From Hibiscus mutabilis (lineage: Eukaryota; Streptophyta; Magnoliopsida; Malvales; Malvaceae), in assembly GCA_019671005.1 (NCBI GenBank), contig CM033718.1, forward strand, positions 20,898,014-20,962,013: 64,000 nucleotides of DNA, read 5' to 3'. The translations under genes and the position numbers were made by a program. Under the pieces are notes generated by a model. That model was not told the origin of the DNA. It made no database searches and worked only from the letters and a program-made list of their open reading frames with translations. Shown here piece by piece: positions 32,496-43,704 of the stretch; the first letter of the stretch is position 1, and each line of letters starts with the position of its first letter.

Positions 32496-33859
32496 ACCAT
32501 CCAAAGCATTCGAGGATGGTCCAAAATTCTTTATGAGTTTACTTACGAATCTAGTGGGTGACCAAAGCCCCTAGGGACAAGCTAGTAAGATATCAAAATA
32601 TTCAGCTCTTCCACTATTTCCCCTAAAAGCACTTTAGCTAAGAGATCTTGACCTTCAAAATTCTTTGCTCCGAAATTAGGTCATGCGGTATTGCTCCGTT
32701 GGGAAATTTCCCTCTCAAGCAATACCTGAAGACATTTCAGATTGTGATAACCTTCGAAACGTTCAACCAACCCCTTGTCTCGCAGAGAATCCACCTAGAC
32801 CTTCTATCAACCCTTCAGCCCTTTAGTGGAGGCCCTCATGTTATTGCCGAGCTTAATCCATCGAACATGGAAATTAAACCTTCACGTAACTTCCTCGTCA
32901 CCTAATGAACTTGGCACGTTCCAACCTCAGCTTATACTTGTTGGACCATCCCTCAATGGCCTTATTAGTCTTTATCCCCTTCCACTATCACTGTGTGAAG
33001 TTGAATAGACCATGTAAGTCTTTTCCCCCATTTTATTCAAGGAGAATGGATTCTTTAGTATAATTATGGACAACTTCCATCTCTTCTCCTAACACACAAG
33101 GAACTAGCCAATTAGAGTCCCACACAACACTTCAGCCAATTGGCCAAAAGTAATCTTGTATATATTCAAGACCTCCGCTAGGAAGAGATGTAGTAGAAGG
33201 TGAAACCCTGCCTCCACATAGTAAAGTGACAAGTAAAACCACGATGAACCCTCTAGAAAATCACAGTAGCCGCTATACAACAGTCTCCCCCAAGGAATCC
33301 CAAACTTGAACTCATAATTTTTCCATTGCAGACCACGACACAACAATAGCCTCTTCAGTTTATTTCGATAGACTTTTCCTTCAAACGTACCTCTTGTCAC
33401 TGGTTTTGAACGGTTTTCAATAACCTTCTTATCGATGCTCTTGGTTCCCTTAGAGCACCTTTATAGACAGGGGACATGCTTCCTTAAAGGTATCTTGATC
33501 TGTGTCCTAAACCGGCACCAACGACAAAGGAACACTTGTACCCTCTCACGGCTACACAAACTAGATAATCGTGACTGCACAGTTAACACAACTGCCACTT
33601 GGCATTCCATCGGGCACAAGAAAGGTTTTCTTCATATGTTTCAGCTTGTACCACTTTATGGTACTCCATAAACTAAGGGGAGGAATTGTTATACCTAATA
33701 CCTCTAGATCTACAAGCCTCCAGAAAAGGCCTTCAATGCGCCTGACAAGTTCGAAGGAGAGACCCCCTATCGACAACCCTTCTGGAACCTATTAGCACCG
33801 GAGATTAGGTTTTCAAAGTCTTGCATGTGCTTAGGGAACATACCCTTATCAGGATCCAT
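32496..33859 (-). pseudogene. Element C protein, N-terminal part (Transposase_28-like)
   Basis: A likely start ATG at 33859 gives MDPDKGMFPKHMQDFENLI. Further on, the frame 33400-33104 has FYLSLYYVEAGFHL, FLAEVLNIYKITFGQLAE and CGTLIG, the conserved block of plant 'putative gypsy type transposon' proteins (aromatic FYL...EAGF..PLHPF...LN.Y.I...QL). Stops and shifts are frequent. The frame at the 32496 end (SKLIKNFGPSSNALDG) joins in phase with 9726 downward across element A. Which transposon encodes this family is not settled, and no LTR or TIR of C was found. Confidence 0.55.
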
Positions 33860-34261
33860 GGTGCTTCAAAGAGTGGTTACCCAACCTGCAAGACTGAACT
33901 ATAGAGTATACAAATTGAGAATCAAGCTTACCTTGGAAGACCCATCAATAGATGTCACTAAGTATGTCGTCATCCCATCACCTGGCTCTATAGATGATAA
34001 ATACCTCAAGGACCAGAAAGAATGACAAAAACATGCAAGGGACTGCATCTCTCCCCTTCTCTTCTCTTTTCTCCTTCCTCTTACCACTCTATTGACCGTA
34101 ACTCACCGTCTAAATCTACATGGGTGAACCACTTGAAATCTTCACAACAACCTTTGTCCTCTTATCCACATCTCTTGTTCTGTGCCTACTAATTTTAGGC
34201 ATCAACCAAGACATAATACCAAAAAATACCTCTAACGTTTGAATGAATAATCACTTTGACC
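33860..34261. other. Gene-free stretch upstream of element C
   Basis: No supported gene. A CT-rich run at 34045-34085 lies in what would be the 5' side of C. Nothing else recognised. Confidence 0.5.
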
Positions 34262-36105
34262 CCTATTTTTTTGAAGCATTTTAACTCTTAAGGTTTCATT
34301 TGGAGGCAAATGGCCCATTTGTGAATGAAAATCGTTAGTCAGCCAAAAGTCAATGTCTTGAGATGACTTTACATAATGCACGTTAGTAAAAATAATTTTA
34401 TATTTTCTATATTTTTATAAAATTAATCTTTGGTTGGTGTTTTATTTTTTAATTCAACATCTTTGTTTATATGACACTACCACATCGGCATACAATGTCA
34501 TGTAGGCTTAGGCTTGTCATGTCATTTTAAGACGTTAATTGTTTATTGACTAACGATTTTTATTCGCGAAGGGATCCTTTTGGCCCAAAATAAAACACTA
34601 AAAGTTAAAGAGCTTAAAAAAAGAAGGCTTAATGTGCTTCCCCTCCCCCTAAACTTTACCTATTTTTCTAACTTGTCCCCTAAAATTCATTTTGACCACT
34701 TTAGCCCCCTAACATTTTTAATGTTACTCATTTTAACTAAAAAACTAACGCCGTTAAAAAATCTATCTTGACCATCTTTATTTATTTTTAAATTTTAAAA
34801 TAAAAATAAATAAAATAAATATATTAATTTAACTATATTTCCCAAAACACCCTCGTCTTCGTCCCTATCATCTTCCCCAATTTGTCAAAATGAGCATTAA
34901 CCCACACAAATTCCATCACCGGCTAGTCCTGGTTATGGCGGCCACGGCAGCGGCGATGGATCCTCTCTGCAACGATGATCTCTTATGCATTCGAAATTTT
35001 AGCTTAATTCGGCTAGTCAAAATGGCTCGACTCCACCTTGTTCTCCCTTTAGCCGCGACGGCCAAGGCTTTATCGACGGCTTTAGAACAGCTCGACCACC
35101 GCACAGAGCCGAAGAGGAAGGGGGAGGAGTATGATTGAGATTGATATGGCTCAGAGCCGAATAGATTTGCTGCTACGCCTCTGATTTCCAAGTGGCGTGG
35201 CTCGTCGGCTCTTGGTGGATCTGTTGTTGATTCGCTTTCATCATCGAATTCTTCTTATTTTCTTTTTGATACGATCAGAATTTGTTGTGTTCGTCACTGG
35301 ATTCCTAATCAACGACGCCATGTCTCACCGGCCCAAATGCCCCTTATTCGTAGTACGATACGGTGAATTATGATTCTGACTTGATGAAAAGAAAAAGGAG
35401 CTTAGAATTTAGATTAAGAATTTTAGTTAAAATAAAAAAGATTGAAAATCAGAATTCTGGAAAGTAAAGAGAATAGAATTTATTATTGGTGTTAAGAACA
35501 AAGATGAAAGTAAGAGTAAAGGAGAACGACAACGGGAACGACAACAGAAATGATGTTTGTTGCTTTAGAGAGAGAGAAAGAAGCGGTGAATGAAATGGAG
35601 GATTTTGGGGAGGAAGATGATGGGGATGAAGATGGGGTATTTTGAGAAATATAACTAAATTAATAAGTATTTTAATATATTTATTTTATTTTAAAATTTA
35701 AAAATTAATAAAAAAATAATGTTGCGTGTTTTGATTGGTCAAGACATATTTTTTAACGGTATTAGTTTTTTGGGTGAAATGGACAACGTCGAAAATGTGA
35801 TGGGGCAAAAGTGGTCAAAATGAATTTTAGAAAGCAAGTTAGAAAAATAGGTAAAGTTTAGAGGAGCTCATTAAGCCTTCTTTTTTAAGCACTTTAACTT
35901 TTAGTGTTTCATTTTGGGCCAAAAGAACCCTTCGCGAATAAAATTCGTTAGTCAACTAACAATTAACGTCTTGAAATGACGTGACAAGCTTACATGACAC
36001 CTGCCGATGTGGTAGTGTCATATAAACAAATGTGCTGAATTGACAAAATAAAATGTCAACCAAAGATTAATTTTATAAAAATATAGAAAATATAAAAAAA
36101 TTATA
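34262..36105. mobile_element. Foldback/MITE cluster with arms of about 490 bp
   Basis: Left arm about 34389-34880 is inversely repeated at about 35610-36105, enclosing a more GC-rich loop of about 730 bp. Matched landmarks: GGCTTAATGTGCTTCCCC at 34627 against GAGCTCATTAAGCC ending near 35876; ACCTATTTTTCTAACTTG against its complement near 35835; CCACATCGGCA against TGCCGATGTGG; CATCTTCCCC against GGGGAGGAAGATG. A smaller palindromic MITE (about 34262-34624, TIR about 110 bp with CGTTAGTCA) makes up the outer left arm, and a half copy the outer right arm. Probably a Mutator-like long-TIR element nested with a MITE. No transposase. Confidence 0.7.
34890..35600. other. GC-richer loop of the foldback element
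   Basis: Internal sequence without counterpart in the arms, clearly richer in G+C (GCGGCCACGGCAGCGGCG, then TTAGCCGCGACGGCCAAGG). Both strands carry an 80-90 residue frame (34890-35138 plus; 35191-34916 minus, Ser/Ala/Arg-rich). I recognise neither. A captured gene fragment, as in Pack-MULEs, is possible. Confidence 0.4.
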
Positions 36106-36648
36106 ATAGTTATGTGCAATTAAATGTCTAAAACATCATCAATCAATCTAATTTTAAAATATTTCCGATTAAAATATTTACAACACTATTTACTATTCGT
36201 ATTGAAAAAGTATTCATATATAAAAAAATCAAACAAAAATAAATCATATTCAAAAATAATAATCATAGTCTAAAAAAGTCACCAAACATTACCTTTAACC
36301 TTCCAAACTATGTATGAGCGTGCTTCTTTTGATGTGGTCTAAAAAATTCTCACGACCTGACAAAATTATTTGCTTTGCTCGAATAGAAGAGGTTGAAAAT
36401 TTTGTGTGTGTTCTAACCCTAAACAAAACTATCTATTTATAAGAAACTAAAAAACCCTAATTTGCAAAAATCCTAAAAAAAACCCGTAATATATTTTTGT
36501 AAAACCGTGACGACGTGTTAAGGCAAAGGGAACTCGTTGTGCCCCTACGACGAGTTCGGTTTAAGATTAGGTTAATCACCTGATTAAGATTTAAACATGA
36601 TTTTAAAAAATTAAAACTCATTGTGCTCCTACGACGGGCTTGAATAAA
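36106..36648. other. Gene-free stretch
   Basis: No gene seen. Two related words, TTGTGCCCCTACGACGAGTT (36537) and CATTGTGCTCCTACGACGGG (about 36619), lie about 80 bp apart. Confidence 0.5.
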
Positions 36649-36657
36649 AAAATAATA

Positions 36658-37576
36658 GGCTTAAGGGTTCAGTTAGCCCCTAAAAATTTGTAAAAAAATT
36701 AATTAAGCCCCTAAACTTTTTTTTGTACTTAATTAAGCCCTCAAACTCAAGAAAAAAAATTAATTTAGCCCTTTGACCAACATTGATTGTTAACTTTAAC
36801 GGTTATTGTTTTGAAATTTTTTAGCACGTATCACAACAAGATAATGTCACTTGTCATTTTTACAAATTTTAAAATTTTAAATTTTAAAAAAATATAAAAA
36901 TCAGGGAAAACTCTAAAAAAATATAAAAAAATCTGGGAAATTCTATTTTTTTTAAAATATATATATAAATATATTTTTAATTTCAAAAATAATAAGTAAT
37001 AATTTTTCAAAAGATTAAAGTATTTTAAAAATTTTACACTATTAAATGTTATTATAAAATTATATAAATAAATTGAAAAAAATATTAAACAATAAAATTT
37101 ATTTTGATTTTAAAATATAAAACAATAAAAGTTATTTAAAATATATATAAAACAATAAAAGTTATTTTAAAAACTAAAATATTTTTATTGTTTTATATTT
37201 TTCAATTTATTTTTTATAATTGTATAATAATATTTAGTTTTTTAAAATATTTTAATCTTTTGAAAATTATTATTTATTATTTTTAAATAAATTTTGGAAT
37301 TAAAAATATTTTTTATATTTTAAAAATAATTTTTTAGATTTTTTATTTTTTTTTTAGATTTTTCAGATTTTTATATATTTTTTAAAATTAAAGTTTAAAA
37401 ATTCTTACACAACACGTGCCAAAAAGAATTTTTTTAAATAAAATCGTTAAAATTAACGGTTAACATTAGTTAAAGGGTCAAATTGATTTTTTTTAAAAGC
37501 TTAATTGGGTGCAAAAAGATTTAGAGACTTAATTGAATTTTTTACAAAATTTTAAGGGTTATTAAACTCTTAAGTC
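36658..37576. mobile_element. Mutator-type MITE, 919 bp, 9-bp TSD
   Basis: Terminal inverted repeats start GGCTTAAGGGTTCAGTTAGC and end (complement) GACTTAAGAGTTTAATAACC; similarity runs about 170 bp into each end. Flanks carry the perfect 9-bp duplication AAAATAATA (36649-36657 and 37577-37585), the size made by Mutator-like transposases. The centre is A/T-rich and partly palindromic. No coding capacity. Confidence 0.85.
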
Positions 37577-37585
37577 AAAATAATA

Positions 37586-38391
37586 TTATTTTGAAACTCG
37601 CCGAACATGCTGCTAGTTTACTATAATATACTAGTTCGGAAAATATAAATTTTTTGGTCCTAATTTAATAAATATAAGGCCTAATGATTCTAGACTTGTC
37701 ATTAAGCCAATAAAAAGTTGTGCACGTTAAAAATGTCATAGTCATTCAAACAAAAATAAAGCAATTACTTTATAAAAAAAAAATTAGGGAGAGATTATGA
37801 GAGAAAAGAAACAAAAAAAGCAAGCAAACAAACATCTTAATTTCGTAAAAAATTCATGTTGACAAAAAAGAAAGTGAAACAATTAAAAACAAAAAAGAAG
37901 AAAGCAAAAGTAAACCCCAAAAATAAAGATGAATATGAAGAAAAAAACTCTTTATTTTATCTCAACTAAAACCCAGAAATGAACCCCTTTTTGTTGGACA
38001 ATGAACAGTGTCGTCAATCGTCATTACTAGTTAATCACTTTATTTATGCATGCATTTAAAACACTTTGTTGGTGCATTAAATTGAAACACGGACAGAGAA
38101 AAAAAGAAAGAGGGGACATTTTCCTCAGTTTCATCCACAATTTTCAAAGAGAAGTGGGGGAGAAAGGGAGAGGACTCCCACAAAGATTATCAAGCTTTAA
38201 ATGCGAGTTGGTTGATTTGCTCTCTCTTTTCATCTCTTAAGCACTAAGCTTCCATATCCTTTCTCTTCTTCTGTTCGTTTTTCTTTTTTCTTTTTTCTTT
38301 TTCGTATAATAATATATATAAGCTTCTCTTTAGTTCTCAAATCCCTCCACTTGTAGATTTGGAGATTTCACTGAAAGAAAGTGAAAAAAGA
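37586..38391 (+). promoter_or_regulatory. Upstream region of the RING gene
   Basis: Likely promoter and 5' UTR. A pyrimidine-rich patch (CT/TTC runs) lies at 38257-38303 and a TATA-like TATATATAAG at 38313-38322, about 70 bp before the start codon. Pyrimidine patches near the transcription start are common in plant core promoters. The short frame at 38046-38240 is not supported. The transcription start is not determined. Confidence 0.45.
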
Positions 38392-39843
38392 ATGGAATTT
38401 CATGAATACCCATCTCGTTTATCTCGGTCTCCACCTTCTCTGTTTGGAGATTTAATTGAAAAACTTAAAGATTTTTGCAGTTTCGCCCTTTCTGCCATTA
38501 TCGGGAATATTTTCTCTGCGATCTTAACCTTCTTCTTTGCATTGGGTTCGTTTCTTTCTCTCCTCTTCTCTGTTTTGCTTCATTGTTTCTATTAAAGCTT
38601 TTTAGATTTCTCGTTGCAGATCTAACTTTTATAATGTTGTTCTCATTCAAAGCCATTTGACTCTTGATCTATTCATGGCCCTTGATGATTTTGCAATAAA
38701 TTGAATTTGATTTTCTCATACTGCTGTTTTGCTCCAAGTGGGATACTTATTTTAGAGCAAGTATTATTATGTTGGTTTGCAATGCTATGATGGTATTTTG
38801 CGTGCGGACAAATCAGTTTTTGGATGGCTTTGTTCTTACATTTATGTCCAAAATACACCTAGAGTTAATGACAATGTTGTCTAGTTTCTTAGAATTAATG
38901 CTTGAGACTGATATTAACCTTTTTGTACTCAAGTATTGGTGAAGAGATTGACAATTTGTTGTGTGCAGTGGGCACCCTGTTAGGGGCCATGACTGGGGCT
39001 TTGATAGGACAAGAGACGGAGAGCGGATTTGTTCGAGGTGCTGCAGTTGGGGCTATTTCTGGAGCAGTTTTTTCAATCGAAGTTTTTGAATCTTCCCTTG
39101 TTCTTTGGCAATCCGATGAATCTGGGATGGGATGTTTGTTGTATTTGGTGAGCAGTTTGTTTTCCTGATTTTACTGGTTTGATTTGGTTGCTAGTTTCTT
39201 TGTCGACGAAAACAGGATCTTGGTTGATCTAAATGGATGGGTTTGATAAAATACTAACTCATTTCCCTGCAACTTATGCAGATTGATGTCATTGCAAGCC
39301 TTCTAAGTGGGAGACTTGTCCGGGAACAAATTGGTCCCGCGATGCTGAGTGCCGTCCAAAGTCAGGTAATATGCAAAGGATAGTGGTTTGTTTGCCACAG
39401 AGTGATGGTTCCATCAAATGGCAATTCGCTTATGATACTAAGTTTTTGTTATCAGATGGGAGCTCCTGAAACAACTTATGAGGAGGTCCCGAGCATCTTC
39501 AACACCAGTGATGTTAAAGGATTGGAAGGAGATTTGGTTGAAAAAATCCCAAAGATCATGATCACTAAAAATAACATTGTTGATGCTTCTGGGGAGAAAG
39601 TTTCCTGTACAGTTTGCCTTCAGGTCCAAGTCACCCATACATATATGTATATATTAAAACTGGTAACACAGAAGAAGTTTATCCGATTGATGTTTCGAGT
39701 TCTCTTATATCTTAATGCAGGACTTTCAGCTCGGAGAAACGGTTAGGAGCTTGCCGCAGTGCCATCACATGTTCCATCTTCCTTGCATAGATAAGTGGCT
39801 TCTTAGTCATGCTTCATGTCCATTATGCAGAAGGGATCTGTAA
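38392..39843 (+). CDS. RING-H2 E3 ligase, NEP1-interacting protein (NIP1/NIP2)-like
   Basis: Five exons by GT-AG rule and frame: 38392-38545, 38969-39147, 39282-39365, 39456-39623 and 39721-39843, giving 235 aa, the normal family length. The start is MEFHEYPSRL; an earlier in-frame TTG at 38359 is not a start. Residues 28-52 form a membrane segment. Residues 53-85 are Gly-rich (GTLLGAMTG, IGQETESGF, RGAAVGAISG) and highly conserved. The RING-H2 ligands are C190, C193, C209, H211, H214, C217, C228 and C231 (CTVC...CHHMFHLPC...CPLC). In Arabidopsis, NIP1 and NIP2 are thylakoid-associated and bind the plastid RNA polymerase RPOTmp; the RING suggests ubiquitin ligase activity. No break seen. It is the only intact host gene here. 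Confidence 0.93.
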
Positions 39844-40135
39844 TGATATTTTTGTAAATTATAGAATTAGGTGAGTTCTTTATGTTTGTATTTATACTGC
39901 TGTTACTTGATTGGGCTGCTTGTATTTGTTCATCGGATCAAATGTTTGCCTATTCTGTCTACGTACATTATATATATCCGCAGAATCAAACATTGTACTC
40001 GATTAGCCCTTTGTATAAAGCTTTGCATTTACACTCTTTCAAACTTCTAATTGCCTATCTTAATATTGAATCTTGTTTCCTTCCATATATAGCGAGAAAA
40101 AATATTTCATGCACATATTTTTTACAAGTGAGTTT
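39844..40135 (+). other. Probable 3' UTR and downstream sequence of the RING gene
   Basis: No gene. No canonical AATAAA signal close to the stop was seen. The frame at 39882-40157 is not supported. Confidence 0.4.
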
Positions 40136-40974
40136 AATTTATGGTTTTAGGGTTTAAATTTAAGAGTTAATGTTAGAATTTAAAGTTTAGGGTTAGAGAT
40201 TTAGATTTTATATTATAGAGTTTAAATAGTCATACTTGTGTAAAGAAATTTACAAAACAATGTAAAGCTTTTTAGTTTTATAAAAATTCAAGACCATTAG
40301 ATAGGTGTAAATTTATGGTTGAGATTAAAAGTTGGAAATGTGGTGATTTTTAAGAAAAAAAATGAGGGTTTGGTCTCAGCCGTTAATTTACACTCCTCGA
40401 GTGGTCTTAAATTAGTGTAAAACAAAAATGGTTTACATAGTGTAAGTGGATCAACTTACATAATGTAAATTTTAAAAAAATGGATTGTGAATAAGGGTAA
40501 ATCGGTGATTGATACTAACAATATGAAATAATGAAGTATTTTTAAAAAGAATAATAAGAAATAATCTCAGTCATCAATTAACCTCATTTAACCGTCTAAA
40601 AAAGAATAAATGAGGATAAATCGACAACTGATATTAACAATAAAAAATAATGAAGTATGTTTGTTTTATGTAATTCATTTTACGGAAAATGTTTCATATT
40701 TTCAAGTGTTTGGTTGACGTAAAATAGGGTGTTTAATGTAATTTTTTTTCTAACCAATGTAATTTCCTTTACATTTTCTATAAAGTATTTTATGCTTTGA
40801 TTTTTGGTAAAATATTTTTCCAACTTTAAACTTCAATGCACAAACACTCAAAACAATATTATTTTATGTATTAGTATTAATATAATATTTTAGTAATATT
40901 TTAATAAAATATTATATATATTAAATTCAATAATATAATATAATATTATAGTTTTTATTACTATAATAATATAA
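40136..40974. other. AT-rich intergenic DNA with degenerate TTTAGGG-like words
   Basis: 40136-40225 has repeated words like GGTTTAGGGTTTAAAT and TTTAGGGTTAGAG. 40380-40460 has repeated TTACATAGTGTAA-like words. No gene. Confidence 0.5.
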
Positions 40975-41410
40975 GGATAACTACATATTTAGTACCCACG
41001 TATTCTCGCGTGACTATTTTAGTACCACCTATTTTTTAGCAAAAAAGTACATAACGTTACGATTCATTTTTATTTTGGTATGCAGCTGTTAAAAAATTAA
41101 CAGCATGCTAACTAGGAGAAAGAAAAGCACACGTGGCATGCTGCCACATTATTTTCTCTCTCTTAATCAGCATACCACGTGTGCTTTTTATAATTTTAGT
41201 TGATGTGGCATCATGATTAGGAGAGAGAAAATGACGTGGTAACTTACCATGTGTGATTCTCTCTCCTTGTAAGTCCATCGTTAATTTTTTAACTGAGGGG
41301 TACCAAATAGAAATAAAACGTAATGTTAGGTACCATTTTGCCAAAAAAAATAAGTGGAGTGCTAAAATAGTAACGCGAGAATAGGTGTGATATTAAATAT
41401 GTAGTTATCC
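40975..41410. mobile_element. MITE with inverted repeats of about 80 bp (436 bp)
   Basis: Starts GGATAACTACATATTTAGTA and ends with the complement (ATATGTAGTTATCC). The matched interior includes CTCGCGTGACTATTTTAG against CTAAAATAGTAACGCGAG. The inner arms carry CACGTGGCATG-type palindromes. Lies in A/T-rich DNA; no clean target duplication identified. The minus-strand frame 41344-41108 is not a gene. Confidence 0.75.
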
Positions 41411-41885
41411 CAATAATATATGCAGTTATATTTTAAAAATATATTTTTATTTTAATAATATAATAAATTATTTTTATAATTAATATAATGTATAATATTT
41501 ATAAAATAATATTATTAATTTTAAATATGAATAATATTATTTTATGTACGAAAATAATAGTCTAATATTATTTTTATTTAAAATTTAGTTATAAATAATT
41601 TTTATTTTTATGATATATAATAAATCATTAATATAATTAATATTATTTATTATTTTCATAAAATTTAATATTATTGAATTATTAATAATGAATAATATTA
41701 TTTCATGCATTTAATATAATATAATATTTTAATATTATTTTCATAAAAACAATCAATATTAAAATATTTAATATACATTATTATTATTATTATCTAAAAT
41801 ATAATATAATAGTTTTACTTTAATATTAGAGCTTTTATTATTATAACAACATACTCAATTATATTATTACAATATATAATATAAT
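41411..41885. other. Extreme AT-rich stretch (TAATATAATATT words)
   Basis: Almost only A and T. Low complexity; no gene. Confidence 0.6.
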
Positions 41886-41887
41886 TG

Positions 41888-41990
41888 AACCCAACAAGTG
41901 TCCTAATAGAAAAGCGGATGATGTTTATTTTAGGAGACACGGGTTTAAATCGCTACGTCTATATGATGTATGTACTTTGTGAAATGATTA
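41888..41990 (+). mobile_element. Possible old SINE fragment
   Basis: Resembles the SINE at 42456 block by block: TCCTAATAGAAAAGCGGATG against TCCCAGTGGTAAAGGATG, then ATTTTAGGAGACACGGGTTT against CATCTAGGTGACCCGAGTTT. The last block covers the B-box position. No target duplication identified. Confidence 0.4.
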
Positions 41991-42267
41991 CAAAAATTTT
42001 TCAAATTTTTTGAGAATAATGAAAGTATCTCACCGATAAATATTGTATTAAAATTTTCAGAAAAATATTTAAATAGAGAATTTATAATCACAAACTTCAT
42101 TTTATGTCTTAATAATTTCATAACGGTTAACCAATAAGTTAACCATTAACTATTATTTTTAATGGTTGGTTAACCAAAACCGTTTAGCCTTAACGGTAGG
42201 TTAATTAATCTGTAAAATCTAACGGTTAGACAAGTTAACGACTACGGTTTATTTTGCATATCCCTAG

Positions 42268-42898
42268 TAGGGTGTGAGCATTCGATCGAGTCGAGTCAAA
42301 AGATTTCAAGTTAGTTGAGTTGAAGAGTCATATATTTTAACTCAAACTTTATTTGAAACTTTTTGAGTCGAGATGGTTTTATGAAATTCGATTCAAGTCG
42401 AGTTGTTCAAGTTTCTGTTCAAATTTAATTGTGAACATTTAGAATGTTATGATACGAACCTGTTGAGTGGTCCCAGTGGTAAAGGATGATGTGTTTCATC
42501 TAGGTGACCCGAGTTTGAGCACCATGCGTGCACGATGTGTGCGCGTCATTAAAGGGCTAAGAAAACTGAAAAGATACTACCATGTAATCACACAAACATA
42601 TGAAAAATAATGTTATGATACTAATTAGTTCCAATTTAAACAATTTTCTATAACCATATACAATACATATATATTTTTATCATATTTTTTCATATGATAT
42701 ATATATATATCAGACATAATAGAGTGACTCGGCTTGAACTTGAAAATAGATTCACTAATTAATAAAAAATTTAAGTTATTCGAATTTTCATTTTATAGCT
42801 CAAACTTTATTTGAAAAATTTTCAAGTCGAGTTGAGTATTTTCGCATCGAGTTGAATAATTCGGGTTTTTGAGTCTAATTGAATTTTGCCCACCCTGA
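42268..42898. mobile_element. Degenerate MITE carrying a SINE
   Basis: The left end AGGGTGTGAGCATTCGATCG and right end AATTTTGCCCACCCT are roughly inverted. Both halves share CTCAAACTTTATTTGAAA and CGAGTTGAG words. The SINE at 42456-42608 sits inside. Confidence 0.5.
42456..42608 (+). mobile_element. tRNA-derived SINE, 153 bp, 13-bp TSD
   Basis: Flanked by the perfect direct repeat AATGTTATGATAC (42443-42455 and 42609-42621). It begins GAACCTGTTGAGTGG, has an A-box-like TGGTCCCAGTGG at about 42469 and a B-box-like AGTTTGAGCACC at about 42512, and ends in an A-rich tail ATATGAAAAAT. Box spacing fits an internal RNA polymerase III promoter. No coding capacity; such elements are moved by LINE enzymes. 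Confidence 0.8.
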
Positions 42899-42899
42899 T

Positions 42900-43264
42900 T
42901 ATGTAGTTAAATGGAACTTATCCTATAGATATAGTTAAGATCCACTTACACGTGTAAATCTTATAGTTTTATATGATTTTTTGGATTGTTGGATTAACTA
43001 AATTTTATGTTTGATATTAAAAGTTCTAAATAAAGGACAATTCACTTTTTCCATAAAAATATTTATATTTCTTGTTTTTATAACCACCAATATCATATTT
43101 ATTTACCAATTAATTTAGATCAGGTATTGTAGAGTCCTATTATGAGAGCAGCTCTCCCAACCTAGTTTTTTCCATTTACAATGTCAATATTCGAACCTCT
43201 AGTAGAGGCATAAGGTGATTTATTCCTCTTAGTAGAGGCATAAGGTTTTTTATTTCTCTTAGTG
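42900..43264. other. Gene-free stretch
   Basis: AT-rich. A short direct repeat CTCTAGTAGAGGCATAAGG / CTTAGTAGAGGCATAAGG lies at about 43198 and 43228. Nothing else recognised. Confidence 0.5.
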
Positions 43265-43267
43265 ACT

Positions 43268-43704
43268 AGAGGTGGCAATCGGGTCGTTCGGATTGGGTCA
43301 CTTTGGGTCGAGTTGATTTTCAATTCAGGTTGCTTTTGATTTAGGTCCGATTCGGGTCAGATAGGGTCTGATTCAAATTTAGTTCGGGTCTATGTTATTT
43401 TGAATCGGGTCGTGTATCAAGTCGGGTTAATATCGGATCAGCTGATTTTCGGGTCGAGTTAATATCAGATCGGTTGAATTTTCGAGTTAGGTCAATGTCG
43501 AATCAATTGCTTTTCGGGTCGAGTCAATGTTGAGTCGGTCAACTTTCAATTTGAGTCAATATATGAATATGATCTTTTAAAGGGGAAAAATGATATTAAA
43601 CTATCACTAGAGGTAGTTGTTAATTAGTAATATAACATAAAATGAGAGTAAAACATACATATTTGAGGAAATTAAATTCGGGTTGCTAACGGTTCGGGTG
43701 ATTT
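43268..43704. repeat. TCGGGT-rich degenerate repeat, left half
   Basis: Starts AGGTGGCAATCGGGTCG, then many TCGGGTCGAGTCAAT-like words with 15-30 bp spacing. It is cut by the solo LTR and resumes at 45651. The opening resembles the common plant MITE end GGTGGCAAxCGGGT. Confidence 0.6.

Noticed and set aside
34890..35191. Overlapping frames on both strands in the foldback loop
   Set aside because: Neither is recognised, and there is no splice or promoter evidence; kept only as possible captured sequence.
38359..38391. Upstream TTG start for the RING gene
   Set aside because: The ATG at 38392 gives the family's usual N-terminus and length; no reason to invoke a non-ATG start.
42456..42540. 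A functional tRNA gene
   Set aside because: Only the two promoter boxes resemble a tRNA; no cloverleaf could be drawn, and tail plus target duplication mark a SINE.
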